Below are positions 21,885 through 32,800 of a DNA stretch of 64,000 nucleotides, piece after piece (position 1 is the first letter of the stretch; every line of letters starts with the position of its first letter). The notes beneath the pieces were generated by a model that was not told where the DNA came from, did not search any database, and saw only the letters and a program-made list of their open reading frames with translations. Position numbers and translations under genes: made by a program. The DNA is from Takakia lepidozioides (taxonomy: Eukaryota > Streptophyta > Takakiopsida > Takakiales > Takakiaceae): contig CM060731.1 in NCBI GenBank assembly GCA_030704615.1, positions 51,956,001 through 52,020,000 of the forward strand, written 5' to 3'.

Positions 21885-23275
21885 AACTGAGTGCGGTGGC
21901 GCACTCACTTTTGAGACTCACAAAGGATCGGAACATACAAACATCAATTCTCCAAAACTACACACATAACCCTCATTTCCTGTCAACCGGAATTGAGTGC
22001 GGTGGCGCACTCATTTCTTGGACACCTTCCATGACATCTATGAAATTATGTTCATTTCAGGCACTCCATCTCTACTCAGTCAATGGCTCCTTTGTCACTT
22101 CCTCTTCCACATTGTGTGCTTCATTCTAGAGGCAGAAACTGAGTGCGCCACCACACTCAAAACTGTACAAATATATATTCAGTTAAAAACCGGATTCCAA
22201 ATCAACTTCGACTTACATACTATCTTCAAATATCTGCGAGTCCACTGTTAAAACTGAGTGCGCCACCACACTCAGTTTCCAGGGTGTTCTGATGTTTGCC
22301 CCATAACTAAAAAAGAATGCTTTCCAATTTCCACAATCATTTTCACTTTGTAGTTCATCTCAGACATCATCAAATCAACCATCTAAAGGTGCTCAAAAAA
22401 CTGAGTGCACCACCATACACAATCATTTTCACTTTGTAGTTCATCTCAGACATCATCAAATCAACCATCTAAAGGTGCTCAAAAAACTGAGCGCGGTGGC
22501 GCACTCATTTCTGGGAGACCTCCACTCTGTCCTGCTTTCTCTTTCAAGCACACCAGGGTCTTTACCTTTGTCCACGAAGATGGTCGACCTCACCTCAGAA
22601 CTGAGTGCGCCACCGCACTCAGTTTCAAGGTTATCGTTTCTGTCTATCTGAAAACTCAAAAGAGATCTCACTTTGAATGAAACACACTTTCTAACTTTTG
22701 TTTCACCTCTCTCATAAGCAAACTGACCATTCTATGGTGATCCAAAACTGAGTGCAGTGGCGCACTCAGTTCTGGGAGCCATTAAATCTGTCTGCCTACT
22801 TCTGTTTTGAGTTCATTGGGGTCTTCACGTCTGTCCAAAAACATTGTCGATCACACCTCTGAACTGTGTGCGCCAACGCACTCAGTTTCTAGGTTAGACT
22901 TAATGTGATTCTCAAAACTCAAAAGAGATCTCACTATGGAATAAACGCATTTTCTATCTACCGTTCACCTCAGGCAATAGCAACTCAATGATTCCATGGA
23001 GCTTAGAAACTGAGTGCGGTGGCGCACTCAGTTCAGGGTGGCCACTCCACTGTCTCTCGGACCTAAACTGCGAACATCACCTTCCTCTTTCCCTAATGCC
23101 CAAGCGATCGCCCAGCATCCAGTTGAAATGAGTGCGGCACCGCACTCAGTTTCCCCCTGTCCCTCTCAGGGTTCCGTTTCAGATCCTGCTGCCTCTAAGA
23201 CTTTCTTATTCACCTCGGCCTACAATGGAAGTGATAGAGCTCCCCTCAAAACTGAGTGCGGTGCCGCACCCAATT
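21885..23275. repeat. Phased array of 26-bp hairpins inside an intron
   Basis: Twelve copies of AACTGAGTGCG-GTGG-CGCACTCAGTT (11-bp arms, 4-nt loop) or its reverse-loop form start at 21885, 21991, 22137, 22252, 22399, 22485, 22599, 22746, 22862, 23008, 23127 and 23250. Spacings run 106, 146, 115, 147, 86, 114, 147, 116, 146, 119, 123, so the basic unit is about 262 bp with two hairpins. Spacers are clearly related only in part (for example those after copies 6 and 8, and after 7 and 9), while the hairpins stay close to identical. Copies 5-6 result from an 86-bp local duplication. The whole array lies in the intron 21816-23355 of the minus-strand gene. Confidence 0.85.
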
Positions 23276-24363
23276 TTCAAGGGATCTCTCGTATCCTGTC
23301 TATGCACCTGGTACGACAGTCAAGCGACATTCATGCAGTTTGGGAGAAGGATTACCTTGGGTTTCATGACACCACTTCCCGATGCCTCTTCTTGTTGCGT
23401 CCTCACAGCTTCCCTTGGTGTCGCTTTTTTCTCACCGACGGTGGTGGTGTCGATGTCCATGTCATGCACAATGGTCTCCGTGGCAGTCTCCTCCCCTTCC
23501 CTTCTTCCCTCCATTTCAGGCTGGCCCGCCTCTGTGATCTGTTCTGATTCGTGGGTTGACATATCCTGTGCAACTTGCTCATCAGCGTTTTGCAGATTGC
23601 GCAACTTTCTCATTCTGACTCGCGCGTTTTTCCTCTCTCTCGCACTCGTGAAGTAAAGGGACTGCCTTCTACGTCTTCTTACTATGTCTTCTCTCTCACT
23701 CCCGCAGCTCTCCAGCTTGACTAACAACAATAGAGAAAGTAAGGAACCCTCTAAAGCCGTCAGTTATGCATGTGGTTAAGGACGTGCGTGTCTACCTTCT
23801 AACCCCCCAAATGGATCGATCTCACTGGCTGCGGTTTATTGGGCGCCCCGAATGCCATCAATACGGCCGTTTTCTTCAAATATGGATGTTTTGTGATTTG
23901 GATGAAATATTGTGCACATGAGGCATGCCATCGCCCTATCATACACGGATTTTGCCTTCTTCAAAACGAAAACATACATAACATCAGGAATGCCATGCCC
24001 GTGTTCATCCAGCGTCGGATATTTCCCGGGTTCGGCACTCAATGTACTGTCCGGGTTCACGTTGTGGAACGCCGCAAAACGCAAATTGGATTGCCATATC
24101 CAAGACGGCGCCGTCTTTTCCCGGTGGTGTGACACTGACAAAATAAACAGTTTTGTTCCCTTCTCCATCAATTTGGCAACTGCAAAACTGTTTTGGCGGT
24201 GTGGTTCAATACCCTTGACCGTTATTGGTTAATGTGTGGGGCCAGTTGTACAACTGCCTCTTGTCATAGCAAACACCTTTGGGATTTGGCAATCGCCTCC
24301 GGAAGGTTTTTACCTGTCCATGTCGCACAGTTGTATTGGTACTCACCATCGTATGTTCACCAC

Positions 24364-27300
24364 ATGGCTTCTCCTAATGACGTGGCCTTCGCCGAGTTTC
24401 AGTATACTGAAGAACCTTGCCCTTTCAGTGCCGCGGTTGAAGATGATGGTTTTGCTGTGGTGGAGGAGCATGTTCTGGCAGCAAGGTTCAAGCTTGACAT
24501 TGGTTGTGTTGCTGTCGAGAAAGAGATATATGACTTGGAGGGAAACGTTCAAAGAACGTTGTTCCAGAAGCCGCACGTTGCACAAAAACACAAGGAATGG
24601 AGAGTTCTTCCTGGAAAATATCGTGTGTTCCGAAGTGAAAGGAGACAATCCGGTGGCTCCATTGTGACTCCTGGGATAGCTGCCTTTGTCGTTCAAGGAA
24701 AGCGGCATGTGACTGTGAAGCAGGAGGACACCACTTCAACAACATTTGTGACACTGTCGGATTCCTCGGATGATGAATTGGCGGAAATACTGGCTCCCAT
24801 GAACAGTCTTCCTGAAGGGGACGTCGATGTTCAGGAAATCGTTAGTGTCATCCCACATTTGAAAGCATTGTCAGGAAAACCAGGATCCAAAAACGAGATC
24901 GCAGGGATACTGTGGGATTCATTCGCAACAAAAAGGGTTCCTTTCCTTCCACCTTCCTTCGACGGTGACATCCTCTTTGAACTGAATCCACCAACTTGTG
25001 TTGGGGGCCTCTCAGGTCTCTTGCAAGGAATGGATAAAAAGCATGATGGCCATCCATGGTGCAGAACCAAAACGTCCAATATCCACAACGATGTAAACTT
25101 GACATTTAGAAGGAGCGTTTGTGCATGCATCTAAGATGTGTGAATGCAAGTTGCCTGCGTTTCATGAAGAGCGGTGCTAAAAATGAGAGTGAGTGGGAGG
25201 GACTCTCCGACAATCATTTTATCCCAGGCTGTGCCCCACCGTCTGCCAGTACATTTGTTTGTAAGTTCTGCAAGGTGGCCCCCTCCTGCATTGCACATTG
25301 CCCTGCTCGCATGTACTACGTTACTCACCGTTGCAAAACCATGACTCGAGCCTACATTCAATTTGGGACTCACAACCATCCTGTGTCTCACGGCGATTGC
25401 AGAGATAGTGTTGTGTTGGTGCGTGGGCTTGTCGTGGAGGAGTTTGCAAAGTCCCCTTCAGCCAAACCATCTACCATAGCGCTGACTGCCAGCAAAAGTT
25501 TCCTAGAGAGGCACATTCTGGGGCAAGGAAGCGAATCCAGCTCAAGACTTGAGGGGGCGTCTTTGGATGCAGTGATGGATCACTTCTCCGTGTTGAGCTC
25601 CCCCAACATTAGGAATCAGGTGAATGCATTGAGAGTGCGCGGTGGAAACACAGGGTCCATCGACAACATTATGGAGCTCAAGCGAATAAGTCAATATGAT
25701 TTTATCCAATCTAGCGTCTTCCCGGGTCAGGGGTCTTCAAAGGTTTACTTGTTCAAGATGTCTACGGTGGGCGAGGGCAGTGGCGTCAGCCTGGCCAGAC
25801 ATATGCAACCAGGGGGGGGGAATCTGGAGAAAGCCTGGATGATGTTCGATCATTGCAAACGAGTGAAGGGCTGGACAACCATGTCTTGCCATGTTTACGA
25901 CCCGAACTACCAAAGAATAATGACAATTGCCATCTGTGACATGCAGTCTGAAGATACAGAGTCCCAGATGATAATGTGGAATTGTTTGCTTTCAGTCATG
26001 GAGTCCAATGGACATACAGGCATAAATTTCTAATAGGGAGCGCACATGTCTATTCCACTAAACTCAGTCCCTGCAGAAACATACGAAGAGGTGCATCAGA
26101 AGAGATCTGCAAGCGGAGCACATGAGGCTCTGCTTCATGTACAAGAATGCGACTACAATGGAAGAGGCTGAGACCATGTACCAGATAGTGAGACCATGGT
26201 GGTTCTTGTCAGGGGTTACTGATCAGGACGGTGTCAAAGAATTGGAAGACTGGTTGGTCTTCTGGCACTTCAGATATAGGCAATGGGGGGCTTTCATGAC
26301 TACTGTAAGCTGCCTTTCACCTCTGCAATCCCTTGTATGTGCCCAATTTCTTTCCTTGTTCCCAGAACAGTCCGCGCTTGCATGAACGACGCTCTTTCAT
26401 TTTCCTTTCACAGGACATGTCCCTTGAGGACATTGCAGACATGCCGTCCTGCAACCTGGCAGAAAGCGGTCACGCCGCCTGGAAGCAGCAATCTGGCAAA
26501 GCAGGAAGAGATTTGTACATTGTTACAACAGATGATCTGGTACGAGCTCTAACCCAACAAACAAGATATCGTGACTTCCTCAGGGGGCGATGTGGGGGCA
26601 AGGGACCAGATACAGCAGAGTTGATGCTGAGGGCTGCAAGAAGGTCCGGGGATCCAACGAAGATGGCAAAGGAAGTGAACAGGTGCACAATGGGCTCGCC
26701 TCTCCAATCAAGGGAGCCCCATCTGGAAGGAGAGGAAAGGTTTGGAACTTGCAAACGCAAGCTAAATACACCTCCAGGATCAGATGGGGATTCACATCGC
26801 CATGACAGAGACAACTTCTCTGTATCCAAGATTTCTCCACTACAAAGCATGGCGTCCAGTAGGAAAGAGGCTGCTGGTGCATCCTCTTCCACAGAAACCT
26901 GTCCTCTACCTGCAACCCCTGTAATTGCGGGTTTCCAGCAGGACCACAGGGGGGCAGTGCAGGAGTCATCTTGTGCTGACTCCGAATGGCACATCGAATG
27001 AACTACTCCAGGGTCTAGAGTTGGCTGCGCTGCAGTGAGGGCCATTAGTTATGAAAAGTGTAAGTCCAAGATAGCCAAAGGCTCAGCGGGTACTCCAGCT
27101 CCGACGTTCACAGGTTTGATTCGGCCATATATGTCAAAGGAGTCGAAGACGCACAAATTCTGGTTCTGCCCGGACGATATGGCTCGCTGTGTGAATGGTA
27201 CCGTCCGCGACTCCTGCATTGCTAAGCCTCCCCCACCCACCATTTGGCCAGTGCGGCTAGGAACCTCCCTAACAGCACTGGAGATTGGCAAGTTGGAGGA

Positions 27301-27721
27301 CGCCGGCTTTCGTCTGCACCGATCTGTGGCGTCGACTCTTGGTGGCCTTGCTGCTATGGTGCCTCCTCTAGACGATACTTTGCATCCCATGAGAATGAAT
27401 GGAAAAACAGTTCATCGGGTGGCTTCGGGGCCTGATCACGATGCGAAGGTGGAATCGGCCAGACTACTTCAGGCTCGGGTAACAGGAACAATGGAAGTAC
27501 CTTCACTTGGGTATGGACGGGTTTATACTTTGGTTACATCTGGGTCTGTTTTGCACGACAGGGCCTATCAGGTGACGATGGGGAATTTTCCGGGGTGTAC
27601 CTGTCCCGACTTCGTGTGCATGCGTGAGGAAGCTCTAGGAAAGAGAGGGAAATGGGTTCCCTGCAAGCATCTTTACTACATCTTTTTGCGCAGGATGTAT
27701 TGTGATCCCAAAAGAGGATGA
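24364..27721 (+). pseudogene. Mutator-like (MULE) transposase, copy B
   Basis: Plus-strand ORF from ATG 24364 (MASPNDVAFAEF), the best start after the divergent upstream gene. Domains: an N-terminal region to about 25,115, a zinc finger with Cys pairs and GTHNHPVSHGDCRD (about 25,260-25,410), the core with CHVYDPNYQR and ICDMQSEDTESQ, then EHMRLCFMYKNATTMEEAE, FWHFRYRQW, a 109-bp intron 26305-26413, the Glu motif NLAESGHAAW, and an intact SWIM finger CTCPDFVCMREE...CKHLYYIFL ending at 27719-27721. Defects: a frameshift with stop at about 25,115-25,190; about 30 codons missing after 26,032, removing the second catalytic-Asp segment and leaving TAATAG; and a Trp codon changed to TAA near 26,060. 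Such proteins act as nuclear cut-and-paste transposases; this copy cannot. Confidence 0.78.
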
Positions 27722-29866
27722 AATATTCCCGCTACACCTTTCTTGAACTAATTCAAAACTTCATCGCGCATCGGTGCTAAGCATCAAAATCTTTCAAGTG
27801 AACCTTCAAGTAAATCTGCCTTAAGGAAAATATGTAAATATGTTTCATTGGGCCCGGTTAATTCTAGAGTGGTCCATGAATTAGCATGGTCCAGGAGTTA
27901 TAAGAGGGGGTCAATAAGATAATAAAATGATAACCGATAACTTGTGCTAAGGTACTACCATTTTAACACTTTGTTAAGGCTTTAACCGTACCCTTTTTGG
28001 TCCACCATTCATGCTACTAACTGATTACATAAAATCCGAAACCGTTCTTATAAAAGATGTTATTGACTCGGATCAATGCAAGGTAACAGAGTGACAAATG
28101 AATGTGTTTATCCTTCATTCCCCAATTCATTGTCTCACTGTACAACATGCATAAAGAATGTCAAGTAATCCTACTGTACAATATGCCTTTGCACTCCACC
28201 AGCCACACACCTTAAGACTATTTACTGACACCCACTAGCTAAGCTGAATCCTGATTCCCAATGATTAAATGAGACAGTGATGGAGATTCAGTACTATACA
28301 CCTGGAAGGGTCAATTAAACCCTGTGTGCAAGGCAGCAAGGGCAAGTGACCCTCCCATCACAATTGAGGAACACTTAATTTGTGTTGCCTTCAACAATTC
28401 GGCAAATAGAAAAAGAATGACAGAGAGATGCATGTATATAATAGAACTTCCCCAGCCCATGCCAGCACTGCAGTCTCTATTTGAGACTATGCAGGGCACC
28501 TTCAATGTGTTCAGTTCGTTCAAGTTTTCTTGACCATCCTGCTATCGGCAGCAACTCTCTTCCCTTTGTCACCCTGCAAGCCAGCCCATCTGTATACATG
28601 GCTCATAGTTGATCCATTCAGGAGGTTACACTACCTTCCAGCTGGATAGGGTAACTTTGAACATACGCCCGCCTTGATTTGAACCCAGACCACCGTACTG
28701 TTGCCCTAGTGTCATAACCTCTGGCCCGCTCGTGGAAAACTCACAGACCACCAACCAATGTTTGAAGGGAGCCAAGAAGGGCCTTCAGCAATGCTGCCAC
28801 ACTTACCGACCTCCGCGAGCACTGGATCGACCTGCTTTGGCCATGACTTGACAGAAAAGTGCTGTTGACATGATACTGCAGCACAGAAAATTGAGCACTT
28901 TTCAAGTATTGTCTGGTGATACCTGACTACCCACACCACTCAGCTTCATTCTGAAGACCCTAAATTGTGCAAACATGCCAAGGGACATGTTACAGGGAGG
29001 AAGGCCCTACACATGAAGCTGCCTGCTACCTACACTTTTAAGTCTCGCATTCCTGAACTCTTCAACCATCGACATACTGAGCATAAAGTTACAACAAGTA
29101 AGAAAAGTTGTAATTGAAATAGTCAGTGGTTAGATATAGTTAGTATACCTGACACCTGCAAATGAGACTAAGTTCCACAAAATGCCTGTAGGCCGAGCAG
29201 CCCCACTATAAGTATGATATTGCACCTCCAAGTACCGATGGTGTGCTGCAGACATGGACCATGGAACAAGGTCAGCTGAGTACTTTCATGGGGTTGAGGG
29301 AACCTTCAAATGCAATATCTTGTATTAAGTTTCCCTCAAATGGGGCCTGAAAGACCTCATTCATTACATTCTACTCGAGTGAAACAATTGCAAGCTCACC
29401 AGGATTGATTGATGGGTCCATGGGAAGTACGCCAGGGGTGTCGCATGATCCACAATGCCAACCCTCCATGCTGCCTCCCCATCCAGAGTGGTCCAAAGCA
29501 TGTGAATGGGGCAGGAGCAGTGCTCTGCGAACCCTGTGAATGGGGGGGACCCCATTGTTGTGGACGTTATGGAGCTGGGCTGGTGTCGGTGGCACGAGCG
29601 GACTCGGCCACCACTTACATGACTGTTTTGAATGTTGCCTTGATCTGTACACACCATGCGCACAGTTGAAACATCCCTTTGTCAGAGACTATATATGGGA
29701 TCCCACATTGGATCAACTGAGCAGCTTGCTCCTTGCCTCCCAAATATAAGAATTTATCTCCCCCTCCTATCCATTTCTTACCATATTTATCCCTGCAGTT
29801 GGGGCATGTCTATTCATCACATACCTTCTCCACAGTTGCTTGTATCATACATAGTAAGCTGATATG
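27722..29866. other. Intergenic, no gene recognised
   Basis: AT-rich region between MULE copy B and the beta-trefoil-like gene. Short frames exist on both strands but none shows a family motif or flanking splice signals. The MULE 3' terminal inverted repeat should lie here but could not be matched to a 5' partner. Confidence 0.4.
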
Positions 29867-32800
29867 TCAGCACCATGAGCATACCACTGGGCTTTCTAGG
29901 AAAAATGTAAGAAATTCAACAGCAACTGTTTCAAGTAAGAAAGATGCTTGCCGCCACACTGTCCGGATCCTGGACACCAATTCTTCAGGCAGATTCAATG
30001 CATTGGCTGCAAATGAGTCACGAGCAGAACCATTGTCGAACTCACTGCCAGCTTCTGATAGTAAATTCAGCACGGCCACCAGATCGGCATCTTCTGAATC
30101 TGTTGCCAATGGCCTGTCTTCGGCAGCAACAGGATCAACATCGCCATATGGCCAACCAGGCTGGGAATCCTTGAGCTCGGCACATTCTGCATGGCCTGTA
30201 CGAACACTTTCATCTGGAATAAAGTAACTGTTATTTGAAAAACGGAAGGACTACCTCAGAAAACAGGCTAGGAAAGGAATGGGAGAGACAGTGCAAGCAT
30301 GACAGATTGTACTCATAAGACGTTGTTTGCCGTAGCCTTGTGGCCATCTGTGCAAGCATGACAGAGAGAACGAAAAAGAGACTTCAAGACATCCACGGGA
30401 AGCCCAAAGAGCTTATGGGCCAAGATGTGGGTAATAAAAAAGTGAACTCAAGGGATGGATGGGGGAAGCAGGTGCCGTACCTACAGAGGCAGCCCAACAA
30501 ATACGAGCGATACAAAGCTCCTGCAATGTTGCTGTTCCCTTTTCAGGAACAGCAGCTCTATGCAGCACTCCTTCCACCGCCACTCCAGCAGCCCTGTTAA
30601 CATAGCAGTCACATGGCATTCTCAATAGCAGCAAAGTTCGCTATTAGAGTTCTTTATGCTGTTTCCAAAGATGTTGCCAAGAAAAAATTGGAGTCAGTGG
30701 GAACCAATACTCGGAAAAGAAGTCAATGCAACCACAGTCCACAAACCCCAACCTCTTCACATCATCCAAGTTGGCTATGGAATCCTGACCAACTTCTGGC
30801 CCAACAGTTGGAGCAAATTGGGCTCCTGCAGCTGACAAAAGGGGCCCCAAACTTGCCGGACAATGAAGGTTCAGCGCTGCTGGAAAGCATGAAAATTCAG
30901 AGGGGGATGCAGCAGCTGCAGCTGCATCCACATCAATGAACTGGAAAATCTCCCACCGTGTTGCATGTATGCGGCTGGCACTCAGATTTCCACTGGGCTC
31001 TGCACTCAAGTACCTCCTGCAAGAAGGTGCCAGACCTGCAATGGTCAATGGCCTCATTCCACATAGCAAGAAAAATGAACACTTACTTTCAGGCAGAAGA
31101 AGCTGCCGGCTTATTACTTCTTTCCTAACTGATTTACGATAAAGAATCCAAGAACACAAATACTTACTGCTTCCCATTTGTCCTTCGCACAGTCTTGATA
31201 GTGAAACCTACAATGCTGGCACTTGTGCTGATGCCATCATCCACCGTGTTTAGGCACGCTCTTGTAACAGGCTTGATCTCAAACAAGGATGCTGTCGCTG
31301 GAAAGTGCACGGCAGGTTCACTTGACTGCACCCAGCATTTGTACAACAATTTCGGACTTCAGAAGCACACCTATCAGCACTACCATAACATGTGTGTATG
31401 AGCTAGCTAGGGAGGGAGCAGGTGGGGAGGAATGATCCACAACTGCTATGACTCCTGTATTAAGCATACATATTTCTTTCTTGATTCAACCTACATCAAA
31501 CCATACATAGAGGCATCGTTTAGATGATGGACCTTCAGCACCTGACCAGCTGAATCCACAAACATGTACACTTCAGCCCCACCCCTAGGAGTGGGGATTT
31601 CAACCAGTGTGTAAAGTGAGTCTCCATGAGAACGTACTCCCCACACCCCTGAGCCTTCCATTTCCTCCCCACTCGGCAAAACACACAAGCAAGGTTGCCT
31701 TTGTGTCCGAATCTCATTGACTCTAACATCCCTTCCACTAGCGTGTGTCCATCCATTAGCGTGATTTGAGGGGGTGTAAGGCTGCTGGCATGCAAAGGGA
31801 GTACTTGTCAAGAAGCCCCCATGGCTGCTTTGTATGAGAACACGGGAACCGTTTGCCAGCTCCAACCCGAAGAGCTCCCATTTTCGTCGATGTGGACGGT
31901 TGCAAACTAGGCGTCCTGAGGGCTCTGCACTAAGGTACTGGACGGGCTGCTCAAAACCATCAGTGGTTTTGGATTGGCGAATGCTGACTCTTGGGCCATT
32001 TTTATGAGGATGGAGTTCAAGCACAAATGCCTCCAATCCCCGTAGTTGATTTACATTGGTTGTGCATAGAACTCCATCTGGTTCTGCAGTGAGCTGTAGA
32101 ATGGCAGGCAGATGAATCACCATCAGTTGAAAGGGAAATAAGAAGATTGACTAATGGTTTTAAGACCACCTGTAATTGAGTATCAATGCAAAATATATAT
32201 ACCACAGCAGCAGATAAAGTTATGATACTTTAACATCAAAGTAATTCTTTTTGCAGCACTATATACACACCACTCCTTTGCCATCTGCCGTACGTATGGT
32301 GCACACTGAAGCATTCCAGGCATCGTCATCTCGTGGAGGCTGGCATTTTAAGCCGTTTCTCTCACCCATAACCTGCATTGTATTTAGGTCCACATCTGTG
32401 TGATAACCATCTTCCAGTGCCCAAGTTGTCTTGACTTGAGTGCTTGAGGTTGATTGTTTCCTGCCAGGTGGTGGCAGTCGCGGAAATGGGAGATCAAGCA
32501 GGAACTCCTCACAACAACAAGGGACCTGCAAATTGGCAGTTCGAAGAGTAAAAAACAGGTTCATGGAAGAAGTTTCATGAGCATTGAAGTTCCACATGGT
32601 TCCTGTCAATGTATGTCCACAGAAAACCACTGGTTTGCACGAAGCCTAACTACTCCTTCTAGCTCCACATCCCCACTACGATTCTATCCTGCTCCCCAGG
32701 CAGAGTGGCAACACCTGCAAGTAATCACAGCTTCATAGGCACAAAGTTTGATGGATATACTGAGAAGCATGTTGAACAAGGAAGCAGCTTGGATGGATCT

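Larger units (their letters stand above)
18792..24168 (-). pseudogene. Multi-exon gene of unknown function (possible methyltransferase-like fold), with nonsense codons
   Basis: Minus-strand coding blocks are joined by good splice signals. They include 23836-24168 (EPGKYPTLDEHGHGIPDVM), 23356-23730 (acidic, NLS-like), 21815 downwards (GRKRKGLQPEKQQ... DWHYLVASMVLDPKGN), about 20,900-21,150 (VWDCRGTESAHVTT), about 20,400-20,850, 20,050-20,290, 19,590-20,000 and 18,972-19,465. The last block has VIVDIP followed by WSWVFSFCKFFLSDAGVFVI, reminiscent of a DPPY-type DNA methyltransferase core; this is a weak inference. Donors such as AAG|GTAATC and GTAAGTAT look sound. In-frame stops near 21,665, 21,340, 21,055 and 20,600 make it a decaying gene. 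LTR3 cuts its 3' end. The start is unclear; 24168 is the first ATG of the most upstream block. Confidence 0.5.

Noticed and set aside
21885-23275. CRISPR-like array
   Set aside because: Regular repeats with spacers superficially resemble one, but the repeats alternate orientation, spacers are related to each other, spacing is 86-147 bp, and the context is a spliced eukaryotic intron.
24193-24363. Upstream start for MULE copy B
   Set aside because: The extra codons overlap the divergent promoter region and resemble nothing in the other copies; ATG 24364 is a better start.
28311-28533. Short overlapping ORFs on both strands
   Set aside because: No motif, no splice context, and ordinary length for chance frames.
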